Assembly (NCBI GenBank): GCA_027924585.1
Contig: BSBM01000319.1
Location: 7,035,001 to 7,099,000, forward strand
Source of the DNA: Larix kaempferi
Taxonomy: Eukaryota > Streptophyta > Pinopsida > Pinales > Pinaceae
Direction: 5' to 3'
DNA: 64,000 nucleotides
The translations under genes were made by a program, and so were the position numbers. The notes under the pieces are model-generated. The model worked only from the letters and a program-made list of their open reading frames with translations. It had not been told where the DNA came from and ran no database searches. Of this stretch, positions 12,726-23,577 are shown piece by piece. Position 1 is the first letter of the stretch; every line of letters starts with the position of its first letter.

Positions 12726-13319
12726 TGTTAGATTTTGAGCATTAATTCAATATGCTATAGGATCTTTACTGAGAGAATAACATGCACAGTATATCAATGC
12801 ATAACAATCATATCAAGCATGCCAAGCATCACAAGAATCAAAAGCATAAGACAATAGACACACAGAGTTTCTGTGGGGAAAACCCTAAGGTGAAAAACCA
12901 AACAACTTCCTCAGAGATAGATAGAGCAATGGCACAACCAAAGTACAACCAAATACAATAGATAGTCTCCTACTATGCAACTGATCCTCCTCCTCCAATG
13001 TGCGCCACTTTCCGAGTGAGAGAAGAGTGAGTTCTGAGATGATCAAAATAGAGAATCCCGACTCTCTATTTATACTTGTCCTGACCTTCATAATTACTTA
13101 TGGGGTCGACTTGTCTAACTCAGCCTAATAACCCCAGTTACATATATTATGGGCCAACACCCACATCAGGTATTCTAATAACCCATCAGCAAGTTAATCC
13201 ACTTGCGACACTTGTCAATACAAATGACGACACTTCCTTATAGAGGAATAACACATCTCTTATAAGGGTACAATAAATATATATATAAAATACATTCCGA
13301 AGTTACATTTATATCAACA
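12726..13319 (-). repeat. Copia-1 5' LTR (right copy)
   Basis: 594 bp, starts TG and ends CA on the plus strand. A TATA box (TATAAATAG, minus strand, 13074-13066) lies in the middle and marks the U3/R side. The copy matches the left LTR over its whole length. Confidence 0.95.
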
Positions 13320-13324
13320 CCACA
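13320..13324. repeat. Target-site duplication CCACA, right of Copia-1
   Basis: Matches 6565-6569 exactly and abuts the CA end of the right LTR. Confidence 0.93.
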
Positions 13325-13593
13325 TTGTATAGATATATTTTAAATTTTCAATTACATTACAATTGTATTTGAAATCAAAATCTAAAATTAGAACATGTAC
13401 ATGTTCAAGTGTATTCACATTGGAGCACCATGACCCAAATTTCACAAAAGCCTCCCATATGGTATTTGTATTCTTGACATTAAAGCATCTACAAAAATAC
13501 ATTTATAAAACAACCTCCACAAAAATCTCCAAAAAAATATTACACAAGACAACATGAAAACTATGCCAATGATGCAAGTGGCATACATGTAAC
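13325..13593. other. Spacer between Copia-1 and the transposase-like gene
   Basis: AT-rich, probably the 3' flank of the minus-strand gene that ends at 13594. The first 60 bases continue the sequence left of Copia-1. I see no gene. Confidence 0.5.
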
Positions 13594-16500
13594 TCATTCA
13601 TCTGGCCAATGGGTTATAGGAATGCAAGTCTCCATAATACGATCATGGTCAGCTTCTCTCATCTTCCATCTCTTTGGATCAACTCTCTTCACCTTGATTT
13701 CTGTTAGAGGTATCCGAGCTGCAACCACCAAATGACTGTATTGACATGATATATATTCAGGCATAAAATCTCTGTAAATAATGTGAGCACCTTGTTTTTT
13801 CTCTTTTTCAAAAAAGTGTCCCATTAGAACCATGTCTCCAACCTGGTATGTGAAGTCCCCATCTTGGTAGGGTCACACCAATCTACTCTTTATTTGCATG
13901 CACTGCATCAAATAGTATGCAACATTTTCTTGGTTGTGGAGGGGTGCAATGACAACAAATACATCACCTACAAGATACATTACAAATATTATTCAAATGT
14001 CCTACATGCAAATTTCTACAACATTTGTATATGTGTAAGAGATAATGAACTAATTAACTTAATGAAGACTCTTGTACCTTCCCTAACCATATCGGAAACT
14101 TGATCATAATCTAATGAGACCATTGCCTCTTCAGTGTGCTTCTCTTGCCATGTTGGAATTGGATGTGGGCCCTTTGGATTAAGAGATACATATTTCCATG
14201 GTTTGACATATAAATCATTTTAACAGTGATCAAGCCCGCATCCATTTGCATCAATGCAAAAATCACAAAAGCAGACATACTTCCTTGTTTCAATGGAAAA
14301 TATGTCCCCCATATCTTTACTTCGAACATAATGCAATTCCCTCGTACCAGGGATGGTGTCACAATACCATGGCATGGATCTATTAACATCTCCAAGGGCA
14401 ACATCCCAGAAGAACCTGCATGGAATTCAGTTTTTCATATGTAAATTCCTATCGAGTACATTTGTTCTTTTGAAAATGTTGATATTGAATGTTATTAGCT
14501 TATTAATTGAGTTTGGAGTTTATTACATGCACACCAGCCTTGCTTGTTCACGACCCTGGTGTCCCAAATGACGTGTGCACCAATAAACTAATTCAGTGGA
14601 GCATTTGAGTCGGGTTGCACCATGACTCATCTGGTACCTCCGAAGTGCTCGTTTCACACATGCACCTGTGCCATCATGTTCACCCTTCCCATGCCCTGTC
14701 TCAAAAAAGCTCCAGGTGTGTCGGATTCCTGTCTGTTTGTGCAGGAGACTCAACCAATAAAATGAGCGTGCCGATTTGAATTGCCCTGCACACCCATCTG
14801 ACCAAATCCAGTGTTCAGTAAATGATACGCCTCTCTTCCTAAATGAATCATAAATCAACCCAAAGAAGTGTTGAACGAACAATGTGTCATGCTCACGATC
14901 ATCACTACCATAAAAATGGTACTCCTTGATCACTTCACGTGACTGGAGAGTGCTATCCCTACCATCAATGTTTTCCTGAGCATGTCTGTACAATACATGT
15001 ACTAAAATAGACACCTGGTCGGAGTGATAGTACTCACTCTGTATCTCTCTCTAAGGAGAAAAGGTGTAGTTCTCCGCAAAGTCTACCAATGATAAGATTG
15101 TGCCTGGCTCAAATACCTCACGAGAATGTTTGAATTTTGAAGCTTGCCACCTGGACCTATGGGAGTGCTTTATATATTTATAAATATGACTTTGAAACTT
15201 CTCCATGAAATATGAAATAGGAATCTCATCATCGAGCAAGTAGATCCTCTTGGATGGCATAGATGAAAAAGGTGTTGGATTCATGGTGACGTACTCGTAC
15301 CTCTTCCACCTAATGGTGATATCTGACAATATATGGTGTGTTGGATCGATAGGAAAGTTCTTATGGAACAATGTCAAATCATCGCATTCATGGCATTTTC
15401 TCCCACCTACACACCTCTTATTGAAAAACACGTGTTCAGGATTCCTGTTGCATAGTATCATACAAATAAAATCTCGCACTGTGTGAGGAGCTAGTACACC
15501 ATTCCAGTGCCTTTTTCAAAAATCCAGAAATGTGTCATAGTATAGTTGAAATTCAACGTGGTACCGACAGAAACAAGTGTCGCGAATCGTGTTCGGCTTA
15601 ATATACCACAGTTTCAATTTGTTGAACATGCTAAATGATATTTGAACACTAGGATTGGTTTCTTGGAATTCCTCGTAAAGTGCAACTCCCATCATCTCCA
15701 TCACATGCTTACAGTGCTCCTGATAAATGCCTCTGGATAAACGTTGTCGTGGGACATGCTTTCGATCTGGAATAGCACGAGAATGACTATCCCAAAACTC
15801 TATCACCTTCTCTCTAATGCTTACTGCCATCCTATCTCGATAGGGTTCCCTAGAAATAAGATCCCAACAAGCAGCTTCATCACTTTCATCTATCCAGACC
15901 CTGAATTTAGTATATTTGAGCAATTTTCTTTTTGAAACATTGAGCAATGATTCCATTGTTGATACCGTTCGATTTCTTGAGGTGCTTTGTGCCACAACAG
16001 CCGTTGTAATTTCCTTACGAGCAGCTCGGGTATCATTGTTTCTTGATTTTCCAAATAAAGATAATGCAGTTCTTACATTTTCTATTGCATTCTCGCATGT
16101 CCTTTTTGTTTTAACATCTTGAAAACCCATCAACTTTGTGGCACATTTCAATTTTTTGTGTTTTATCAACCCATGTAGGATTTGAGCTTGTGCCATCATT
16201 GAATGTTGTTCAAAATATGACTTGATTATGTTATTGACATGCTCTCTAACTCTCCAACCATGGATCGAGTTCCCAATCTCTTCTTGTGTAGAAACAACTG
16301 CACAATTCTCTAGAAAATTTCCACCCCTTCTAACCCCACTGCAACTCCCAATTATATTTTCAATGTGAGAGGGAAAGGTGTCATGTGATGGCTGATCATG
16401 ATCATGAGGGGGCACAGGGTCATGTGATTCTTGATCACCATGATGTGATGTCTGACCATAATCTCTCCCAGCATAACATGTAAATTAACAAACTGAAAAT

Positions 16501-16729
16501 TGGTTACTTGATAGTTGTGCATTGAACTTTAAAATTGCTAGTAACTTGAAATTTGATGTGGAAATTGAAAAATTGAAAATTGCATGTGAATTGAATTTTT
16601 CAACTAATACATTTAGCTTGAGAATTGTTCTAAGTAAAAATCGAAATTGCTAGTAACTTGAAATTTGAAATTTCTCTTGAGTAACTTGAAATTGCTAGTA
16701 ACTTGAAATTTGAAATTGCTCAAGTGATA

Positions 16730-17160
16730 CGAACCGTTACATCAAAACCCCGAGGTGTTAGTGAAATGGCGCGGAAGTGATCAACAATAGTTCAACTGAA
16801 AATAGATATGGACCCCAGGTATGTTCAACTTCCTAAAAGTTCAGGTGTTTCACTCGCCCACCAATGCTATCTGACGGCTTGCATATTGGGGTAGTACTCC
16901 TCACTCCACGGCTCAGGTAAAACTGATAACCGCTTGGCCACAAATGATAGCTCTTGGTTTACCTCATGGGGAAAAACTAGTCAATCAGGTAGGGGTCGTT
17001 GTCCTTTTCACTGGCAGGTCCTCTCAATGCGCCAGCTACTCTGGGGTTCCTGTGGTACTCCTCACAATGAGTTTTAGGGCTTATGCCCAAGTACTTCCCA
17101 CAATTAAGCAGACAGGGATTATTTTCAGATCCGAACTTGCAACAGATGCTTTTAATTTCT
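16730..17160. other. GC-richer island of unknown nature
   Basis: About 430 bp of balanced base composition within AT-rich simple sequence, with sharp edges. It has no convincing open frame and no LTR or tRNA-like ends that I can see. It could be an inserted short element or a fragment of another repeat. Confidence 0.4.
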
Positions 17161-17308
17161 AACTTAATTAAACTTGAGAATTGTTCTAGAAGTAAAGTTT
17201 GAAATTCCTAGTAAAATTTGAAATTGCTTGTAACTTGAAATTGGTAGTAACTTGAAATTGGTAGTAACTTGTACATTTAACTTTAAAATTGCTAGTAACT
17301 TGAAAATC

Positions 17309-18690
17309 AACTATATATATTTAAGTCAAGATAATTATTAATAACTTGATAAAAATTATTGTGAGCATACAAATTAATATCATTTACAATCATCACTTTA
17401 TATAATTGTGGACAAATTTTCTTTATGCAATTTATGTCCATTTTACTTTTACATTACAAGAAAAATGTTATTTTAACTTTATGGTATAATTTATAAATAA
17501 ATAAATATTTAAAATACAAGTTGCAAATCACCATGCAAAGAATAAATATTTACAACACTTCTACCCTAGAATTTCAAGAACAACATCATGCATCCCATGT
17601 TGTATATACATGAAATAAAAATTTAAGATTGATTTTCTACCCATGATAACATACCTATTATACTCTAAATATGGGGAAAAAAACATTGATTTAGAGATGA
17701 ATACAATATTTAATTAAAAACATTACATAGTGATATGATTGAGGAGAAATTCATAATTTTTAATGCAAAATAACATTTTCATTGGTTGATGATTTTGCAA
17801 TTTCAACAATAGACAATTAAATGGAAATTGTAATTTTATCATAAATTGCAATTTAAAGATTTTTTATCAATAATGCTTCACATATCAATGCAAGGTTGCA
17901 AAGATTGCAAATTTAATTATTTCCAATTTGTCCTAACAAAATATATGATTCTAATCATTAATCTTATCATGGTGATATGTCATGTTAAATTCAAGTTGTA
18001 CATTTAACTTTAAAATTGCTAGTAACTTGAAATTTGTTGTACATGTAAATTAACAAATTGAAAATTGCTAGTGACTTGAGAAAAATGTATAAGTATTGAA
18101 AATACATTAAAACAAGAAAATTGTTTGTACAACTTAATTTCAAAACAACTAAATATGTACATGCAACTTGAAATTGTACATTTAGTTTGATAATTACTAG
18201 TAAAGTTTGAAAATCAAGTATATATATTTAACTCAAGATAATTATTAATAACTTGATAAAAATTATTGTGGGCATAAAAATTAATATCATTTGTAATCAT
18301 CACATTACATAATTTTGGACAAATTTTCTTTATGCAATTTATGTCCATTTTACTTAAATACATTACAAGAAAAATGTTATTTTAACTTTATGGTATAAAA
18401 TAAATAAATAAATATTTAAAATACAAGTTGCAAATCACCACAAAGAATAAATGATTACAACACTTCTACCTAGAATTTCAATAGTTGATGATTTTGCAAT
18501 TTCAACAATAAACAATTATGAAAATTGTAATTTTTATCATAAGTTGCAATTTAAGGATTTTTTTATCAATAATGTTTCACATATCAATGCAAGGTTACAA
18601 ATATTGCAAATAATTATTTCCAATTTGTCCTAACAAAATATATGATTCTAATCATTAATCTTATCATGGTGATATGTCATGTTATATGTA
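17309..18690. repeat. Direct duplication about 900 bp apart
   Basis: 17309-17570 reappears at about 18210-18475, and 17800-17990 reappears at about 18483-18690, both with high identity. The second copy lacks the roughly 215 bp that separate the two blocks in the first copy (about 17580-17795). Confidence 0.85.
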
Positions 18691-20206
18691 AATAAAACTA
18701 CATGTGATTGATGGATTTTTTTAAAAGTAAACATTATAATTAAATAGCTCTTTGAACATTCATTTGTATTCAAATATTCATTACTATGAAAATATTGCCA
18801 ACCACCATAACTATGAAAATATTCATTAATTTGTTTTCAAATTGAATAAATTCTAACTAATACATAGCTATCACAACATGTTCATTTCAAAATATTCATT
18901 CATTTGTTTTGAAATTGATTTTTCTAACAAAACAAAAATTGAAATTACATTTAACTTGAAATTGTTAGTAACTTAAAAAATTGCAATTAGTTAAATATGT
19001 ACAATTTAACTTGAAAATAATGTCCAAGTGTACATTTAATTTGAAAATTATTCTAATAACATTGAAAATTGTTAGTAAAGTTTATAAATTTGAAAATAGT
19101 AAATATGTATATACATTTTAACTTGAAAATAGAATCTACTTGTGTACAAATTTCATTTGAAAATTGTTGGACAATAAAATTGAAATTTGTTAGCAACTTT
19201 GAAATAATTTGAAAATTGTTAAAGCAACTTTGAAGCATAATTTGAAAATTGTTAGCAACCTTGAAATAATTTGAAAATATTTAAAAATATGTTCATATCT
19301 TAACATTAAAGTAGAATCTAAATTTACATGTTTCATTTCATTTGAAAATTGTTCTAATTTAACATTCGTTTAAAGCCACTTGAAAATTGTTCATTTAACA
19401 TAAAAATTGTTGCAAACTTTAAAATTTAAATAACAAATTGATGAAATAAATAAGAATATCATTGCAAATAAATATGAAAAAAATTAAATTATTAAATTTA
19501 GTTAAATTTATTGAAAAATTGTTACTAATTTTGTAAATTATCTAGCATGATATTTAAATTATGATAGCATGTAATTCAATAATTTACCTTGGTTGTGCTC
19601 CATTGGAATTTGTTGCACCAAATGTGCATCTTCTTCTTCTCTCAACTTTGCTCTTTGTTGTCTCATTCGTTCTCTATTCTTCTCATGTTCTTCATTGGCA
19701 TTTTGTTGTCTAGCATGTTTTCTTTGTCTTTTTTTTATTATTCCCCATCAATCTACAATGAAAACAAACAATTTTTTTTCAAAATGTTATAACAAACAAC
19801 AATATATTAGTATGAAATTTTCAAATATGCCTACAAAGAAATCTTACATGAATCAATTTGCAATGAAAACAAACAATTTTTTTTTTAAATTGTTATAACA
19901 AACAACAAAATGTTAGTATGAAATCTTGAATTATGCTTACAAAGAAATCTTACATGTCTAATGAGATCTAATTTAACAATATGAAAATTACAAATCTCTA
20001 ATTCAACAAGCTCAAATTGACAAAGCTCTAATGGAAAAAAAAAGAGCAATGAGGTAAATTGTTGTTTGTGAATTGTTGTTTGTTGGTTATATACATTTTC
20101 GTTCATGTTTTTACGAGGGAAGGGTAGTTGGAAACATTAATTGTTGCCAATTCCTTTGGCGGTTTCGTCCTGGTGTTTATAGATTTTTTTTATACACATG
20201 AAACCT

Positions 20207-20365
20207 CGATCGAGCCATTTTGACAGACCCTCGATCGAGAGATACCTAGATCGAGGGTTTAACAACACCTCTATCAAGGTATTGTTAAACCCTCGATCGA
20301 GGGTCTGTTAAGCCCTCGATCGAGGTATTTAAAAAAGCTCAATCGAGCAAATAGCTCGATCGAAG
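20207..20365. repeat. Cluster of TCGATCGA palindromes
   Basis: Six sites in about 160 bp share the palindromic core CTCGATCGAG or a one-base variant (near 20207, 20229, 20248, 20289, 20313 and 20352). Two lie in longer mirrored contexts (ACCCTCGATCGAGGGT-like). It sits about 450 bp upstream of the transposase-like gene's first visible exon. It could be a subterminal protein-binding array of that element; I found no matching array on the left side. Confidence 0.6.
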
Positions 20366-22991
20366 GCTTAAAATACAGGCCGATAGCCCTTTTCTTTGTA
20401 GAATGATTTTTTTGTCTGTCTTCCACAGAGTTAAACCATGTCATTAAATACTCATTAATGAGCGGACTTGATACCATTGGATTCATCAACGAATCCTCTA
20501 TCCAGATAGATAAAATTTACGAATTTTTATTTTCATATGTCTTTTGTTTTTAAATTTCTACTAAAGTTGCTCTAAAAAACCATGTCGATAACTTCGATTG
20601 AGCTCAAAGATAAATCCACAAAATTCAAAATACATATCCAAAAAATTTAAAAAAATACACATGCTCTAGATAAATGTGGCATCTTCAAAAGGGTATTTTT
20701 ATTTTTTCAAATTATGTAAAAAATTAAAATATTTGGTGCACGAACACACATGTGTGCAAAATGCGACTGAAATATTCATTGGTCATTTTTGAAAAATAAT
20801 AATAAATATATTTTTTCGAGAAAAATTAAAAGAAAAATATGTAAGCCCTAGTGCATTTTGTCTAGATCATGTTCACATATTTCATTTTTTTTAATTATTA
20901 CTTTAACATTAAATTATCATGCACAAACACAAGCTGCTTGTTAATTGTTCTTCAAATTTTTAAGTACACACGTTTCATTAAATGAAAATTCGACACGATA
21001 AATGACATTGGAATATTTTGAAAAAAATATCATTGGAAAGCCAACATAATTCCCTACATTTCATTTTTCAACCACATGTCAAAATTCATTTGGAAAATAT
21101 GAGTTTCAACGGCTTCAATTTAATACATGGATAAAATTTCCGTTTTTCACCGTCATATTTGGCCAAAAAGAGTTACCCATCTTCATGGAATCACCCATAT
21201 GGATTTTTAAAGGAAATGTAAAAAATATGAGGATAAAGGATGGATAAGTCATTAGATAGGACATGTAGTGATGGATTTAACTTTTTACTACTCACATATG
21301 CCTACTTAGTAGTATTGCATTGCAGCCCACTTATGTGTCATGCCCATGAATGGCCCACCGGTTGATGACTCCATTACCTTTGTCTTCATTATTAAGGATA
21401 TTTTGTGTTAAATCATTCTCTCTTGAGTCAGTTTGTCTTAGTCTAAATGTAAAAAAAATTGGACACATATATAATTTATGTAAGATTCTCTTCCCCATCT
21501 CGTCTCTTGTCTTTAACCTTTTATCATTGGTTTGAAATATATTATATCCTTTGGGAATGCATATTTAGGGGTATCCTCCTTCTATTTTAGTTCTTGATTG
21601 TTTTTGAGCACCCTTGTATGGCCAACAGTTCGTTCATATGCCTTACTTTGATTCCTTAATTGTCCAAATCAATTTTTGAGATTTAATCAGGGGTATATAG
21701 GGTTAAACCTTCCTTAACCCTTCATGATATAGTTATTCCAACTAAACCACAACTTTCAAGGGTCATCCCACTACTATAAGTTGTAGTGCAATGAAGAAAA
21801 TGTTGAATTCATGAAAAATACTTGCATCATAAGATGAGAAATCAACAATACTTGGTCAAAACATGCAATACAAATATTTTGCATGGAAAACATTATCAAG
21901 TGGTTATCCAAAAATTCACTTGTTCCTTGAGGTTATTCCCTTGTCTATCTTTATCTATTATTTCCTTCCTAAACTGTCTGAAAAAATTCTAACTTGGGAA
22001 GTCTATATTGTAGGAATGCTACCAAATAGGTAGAATGGCATAACATTTTTGGTCTATTTCATTAAATTACCTTCCATGATCTTACATTTTATCTTTTCAT
22101 CATCTCCAAAGGCACTCTATGTATCTCCTACTTTTGGTTGGGCTTTTCCTTTCAAGTCTTGCTATTTGTCATAGGTTGTCTCCATTGGCATAATCCCTTT
22201 CTCCACCTTAGATAATTCAACACCTCAAGCTCAAAGGAGATTATGTCATACATAGTCCATGAGAGGTACCACCATTTCAACGGTTCAAAAGTGTCTCTCC
22301 ATGCCTCACTTCATTGTTTCATCATTTATATGGATCTAGCTATTTTTATAGCACTATATCAAAAATCATGATTAGGTCTATTTCGTATGAAGGTATATGA
22401 GTGTATGCATGTTTATTTAAGTGAATAAGAACCAGTATTTTAGATGTGTCATATCCCATATTCATCACAAGAATCTTCAACGCCTACACAAATATTTTTT
22501 CCTATGAGTTCCTTCATTTTCACCTCTTTTATCCTCGACATTTCGGTTAATTATCCCACCTGCAGGGATTGCTAAATTAACCATATTTAGTTTGATTTCC
22601 TTTGTTGATTTGATGTTATCTATTAAGTCTAATTTGAATTAACCTAGATAATATAAAACCCTAGGTTACATATTCAACTATAATACTATAATTAACCTAG
22701 AGGTCTTCCCCACTTTTTTCTTCATCTTTTCCCCTTTCGTAGTGTTTCATTATTTCCCCCCAAAATAAACTAACGACCACACTGTCTCCTTCTTCCTTCT
22801 GATAACATGGTTCCTCTATAGAACCATTATGCTACCTTTTTCATACTCCACTAGGGTTGTGTAGGTAAGGCTAGTGAGGATATGTGTTACTTACCCCATA
22901 GGGGTGGAACCCAAATCATATTTCAGACATTATTTAGTCTTTCCAAGTCCTCCAATATTAGGTCCAAGAAAGCCTTTAAGTATAGTATATA
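20366..22991. other. AT-rich stretch, nothing recognised
   Basis: No gene, LTR pair, tandem array or RNA gene is apparent. Open frames are short and lack family motifs. It separates the DNA-transposon-like region from the copia relic. Confidence 0.5.
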
Positions 22992-23577
22992 TGTTGGGAA
23001 TGTTATATTCTTTACATGTAAATTGACTGGAAAAGTTGAAATTCAACTCGTATAAGCTAACTAGAGTTAGATGAAATAGACGAAGGAAGTCTGGTCGGCT
23101 GACCAACTGGAATAATTTTTTAGTTCAAGGAAAATGAATGGTCAATAGGAAGTCAACGTAATCACTAGAAGCTCAATAGGAAATCGAATGTAGTTGACTT
23201 AGTCAAGTTGACTATAACTGAATAAGCGTAAGTGGTTAGGATGTTGTGTATTGTCATTAATGAGCAGTTAGTTGTATTGCATTTGTAAATAAGAAGTAAT
23301 GGATATGCATGATGTACAATGTAAGCATATACTATGAGGGGTATAGTGTGTAGCATGAACATGTAATAAAGTGTGATTTATGGTCTAGAAAGTCACGGTT
23401 GTAAACACTTGTTTCAAGTGTTTTATTAATAGATGAGTGGCAGCTCACTAGTTTGTTGGTTTTCCTTAAGAAAGAGGTTTCCAGAGTAATTTCTGTGTAA
23501 TCTGTTTGATGTGTTGTGTATGCCATTGTTAATGTATTTTGTGTTTAACTATATGAATCTAGTTGCATGCCCACTAT
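22992..23577 (+). repeat. Copia-3 5' LTR, borders approximate
   Basis: Begins TGTTGGGAATG, a common start for this type of copia LTR. It ends just before a weak primer-site match (TTGGTATTGAG, changed from TGGTATCAGAG) near 23578. No second copy of this LTR lies in the window, so the borders rest on these two signals only. Confidence 0.45.

Larger units (their letters stand above)
6570..13319 (-). mobile_element. Copia-1: Ty1/copia LTR retrotransposon, full length but decayed
   Basis: A 6,750-bp element on the minus strand. It has two 594-bp LTRs (TGTTAGA...TCAACA on the plus strand), the CCACA duplication, an exact initiator-tRNA-Met primer site and a polypurine tract. Domain order is Gag, protease, integrase, reverse transcriptase, RNase H, which is the Ty1/copia order. 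Coding is interrupted by stops near 11973, 11775, 9895 and 9376 and by frameshifts near 11965 and 8490, so the copy cannot make its own proteins. Gag and LTRs show it is the same family as Copia-2. It inserted between the two convergent genes of the older mobile region. Confidence 0.96.
16463..19587 (-). other. Intron 1 of the transposase-like gene, AT-rich with internal duplication
   Basis: A 3.1-kb intron with donor AAG/GTAAAT and acceptor GAGAG/AT. Most of it is AATTGAAATTG-type simple sequence. It contains a GC-richer island (16730-17160) and a direct duplication (17309-17990 against 18210-18690). No coding segment is seen inside it. Confidence 0.55.
13594..19748 (-). pseudogene. DDE-transposase-like gene, four exons, decayed
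   Basis: Minus-strand exons: about 19748-19588, 16462-14533, 14415-14078 and 13967-13594. The introns are GT-AG (3,125, 117 and 110 bp) and phases agree at all three joins. Exon 1 is a basic helix with an NRERMRQQRAKLREEE core; an A8 run at its start leaves the initiator uncertain. Exon 2 holds LKLWYIKPNT with CFCRYH, a Cys cluster CVGGRKCHECD, then VDFAENYTF, WSDGCAGQFK and FFETGHGKGEHDGTG. From memory, the series DFAENY / SDG..QFK / FFxxxHGKGxxDGxG marks a transposase-like family spread widely in animal genomes. Reading the three Asp as an RNase H-type catalytic triad is inference. Exons 3-4 add CFCDFCIDANGCG and a GDMVLMGHF-type segment. In-frame stops at 15518, 15053, 14222 and 13874 show the copy is dead, yet no frameshift is needed between exons 2 and 4. 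Confidence 0.72.

Noticed and set aside
14111-14404. A 97-codon minus-strand frame in exon 3 of the transposase-like gene
   Set aside because: The phase-consistent frame is another one (with CFCDFCIDANGCG and VKPWKYVSLNPKG); this frame does not join either neighbour exon.
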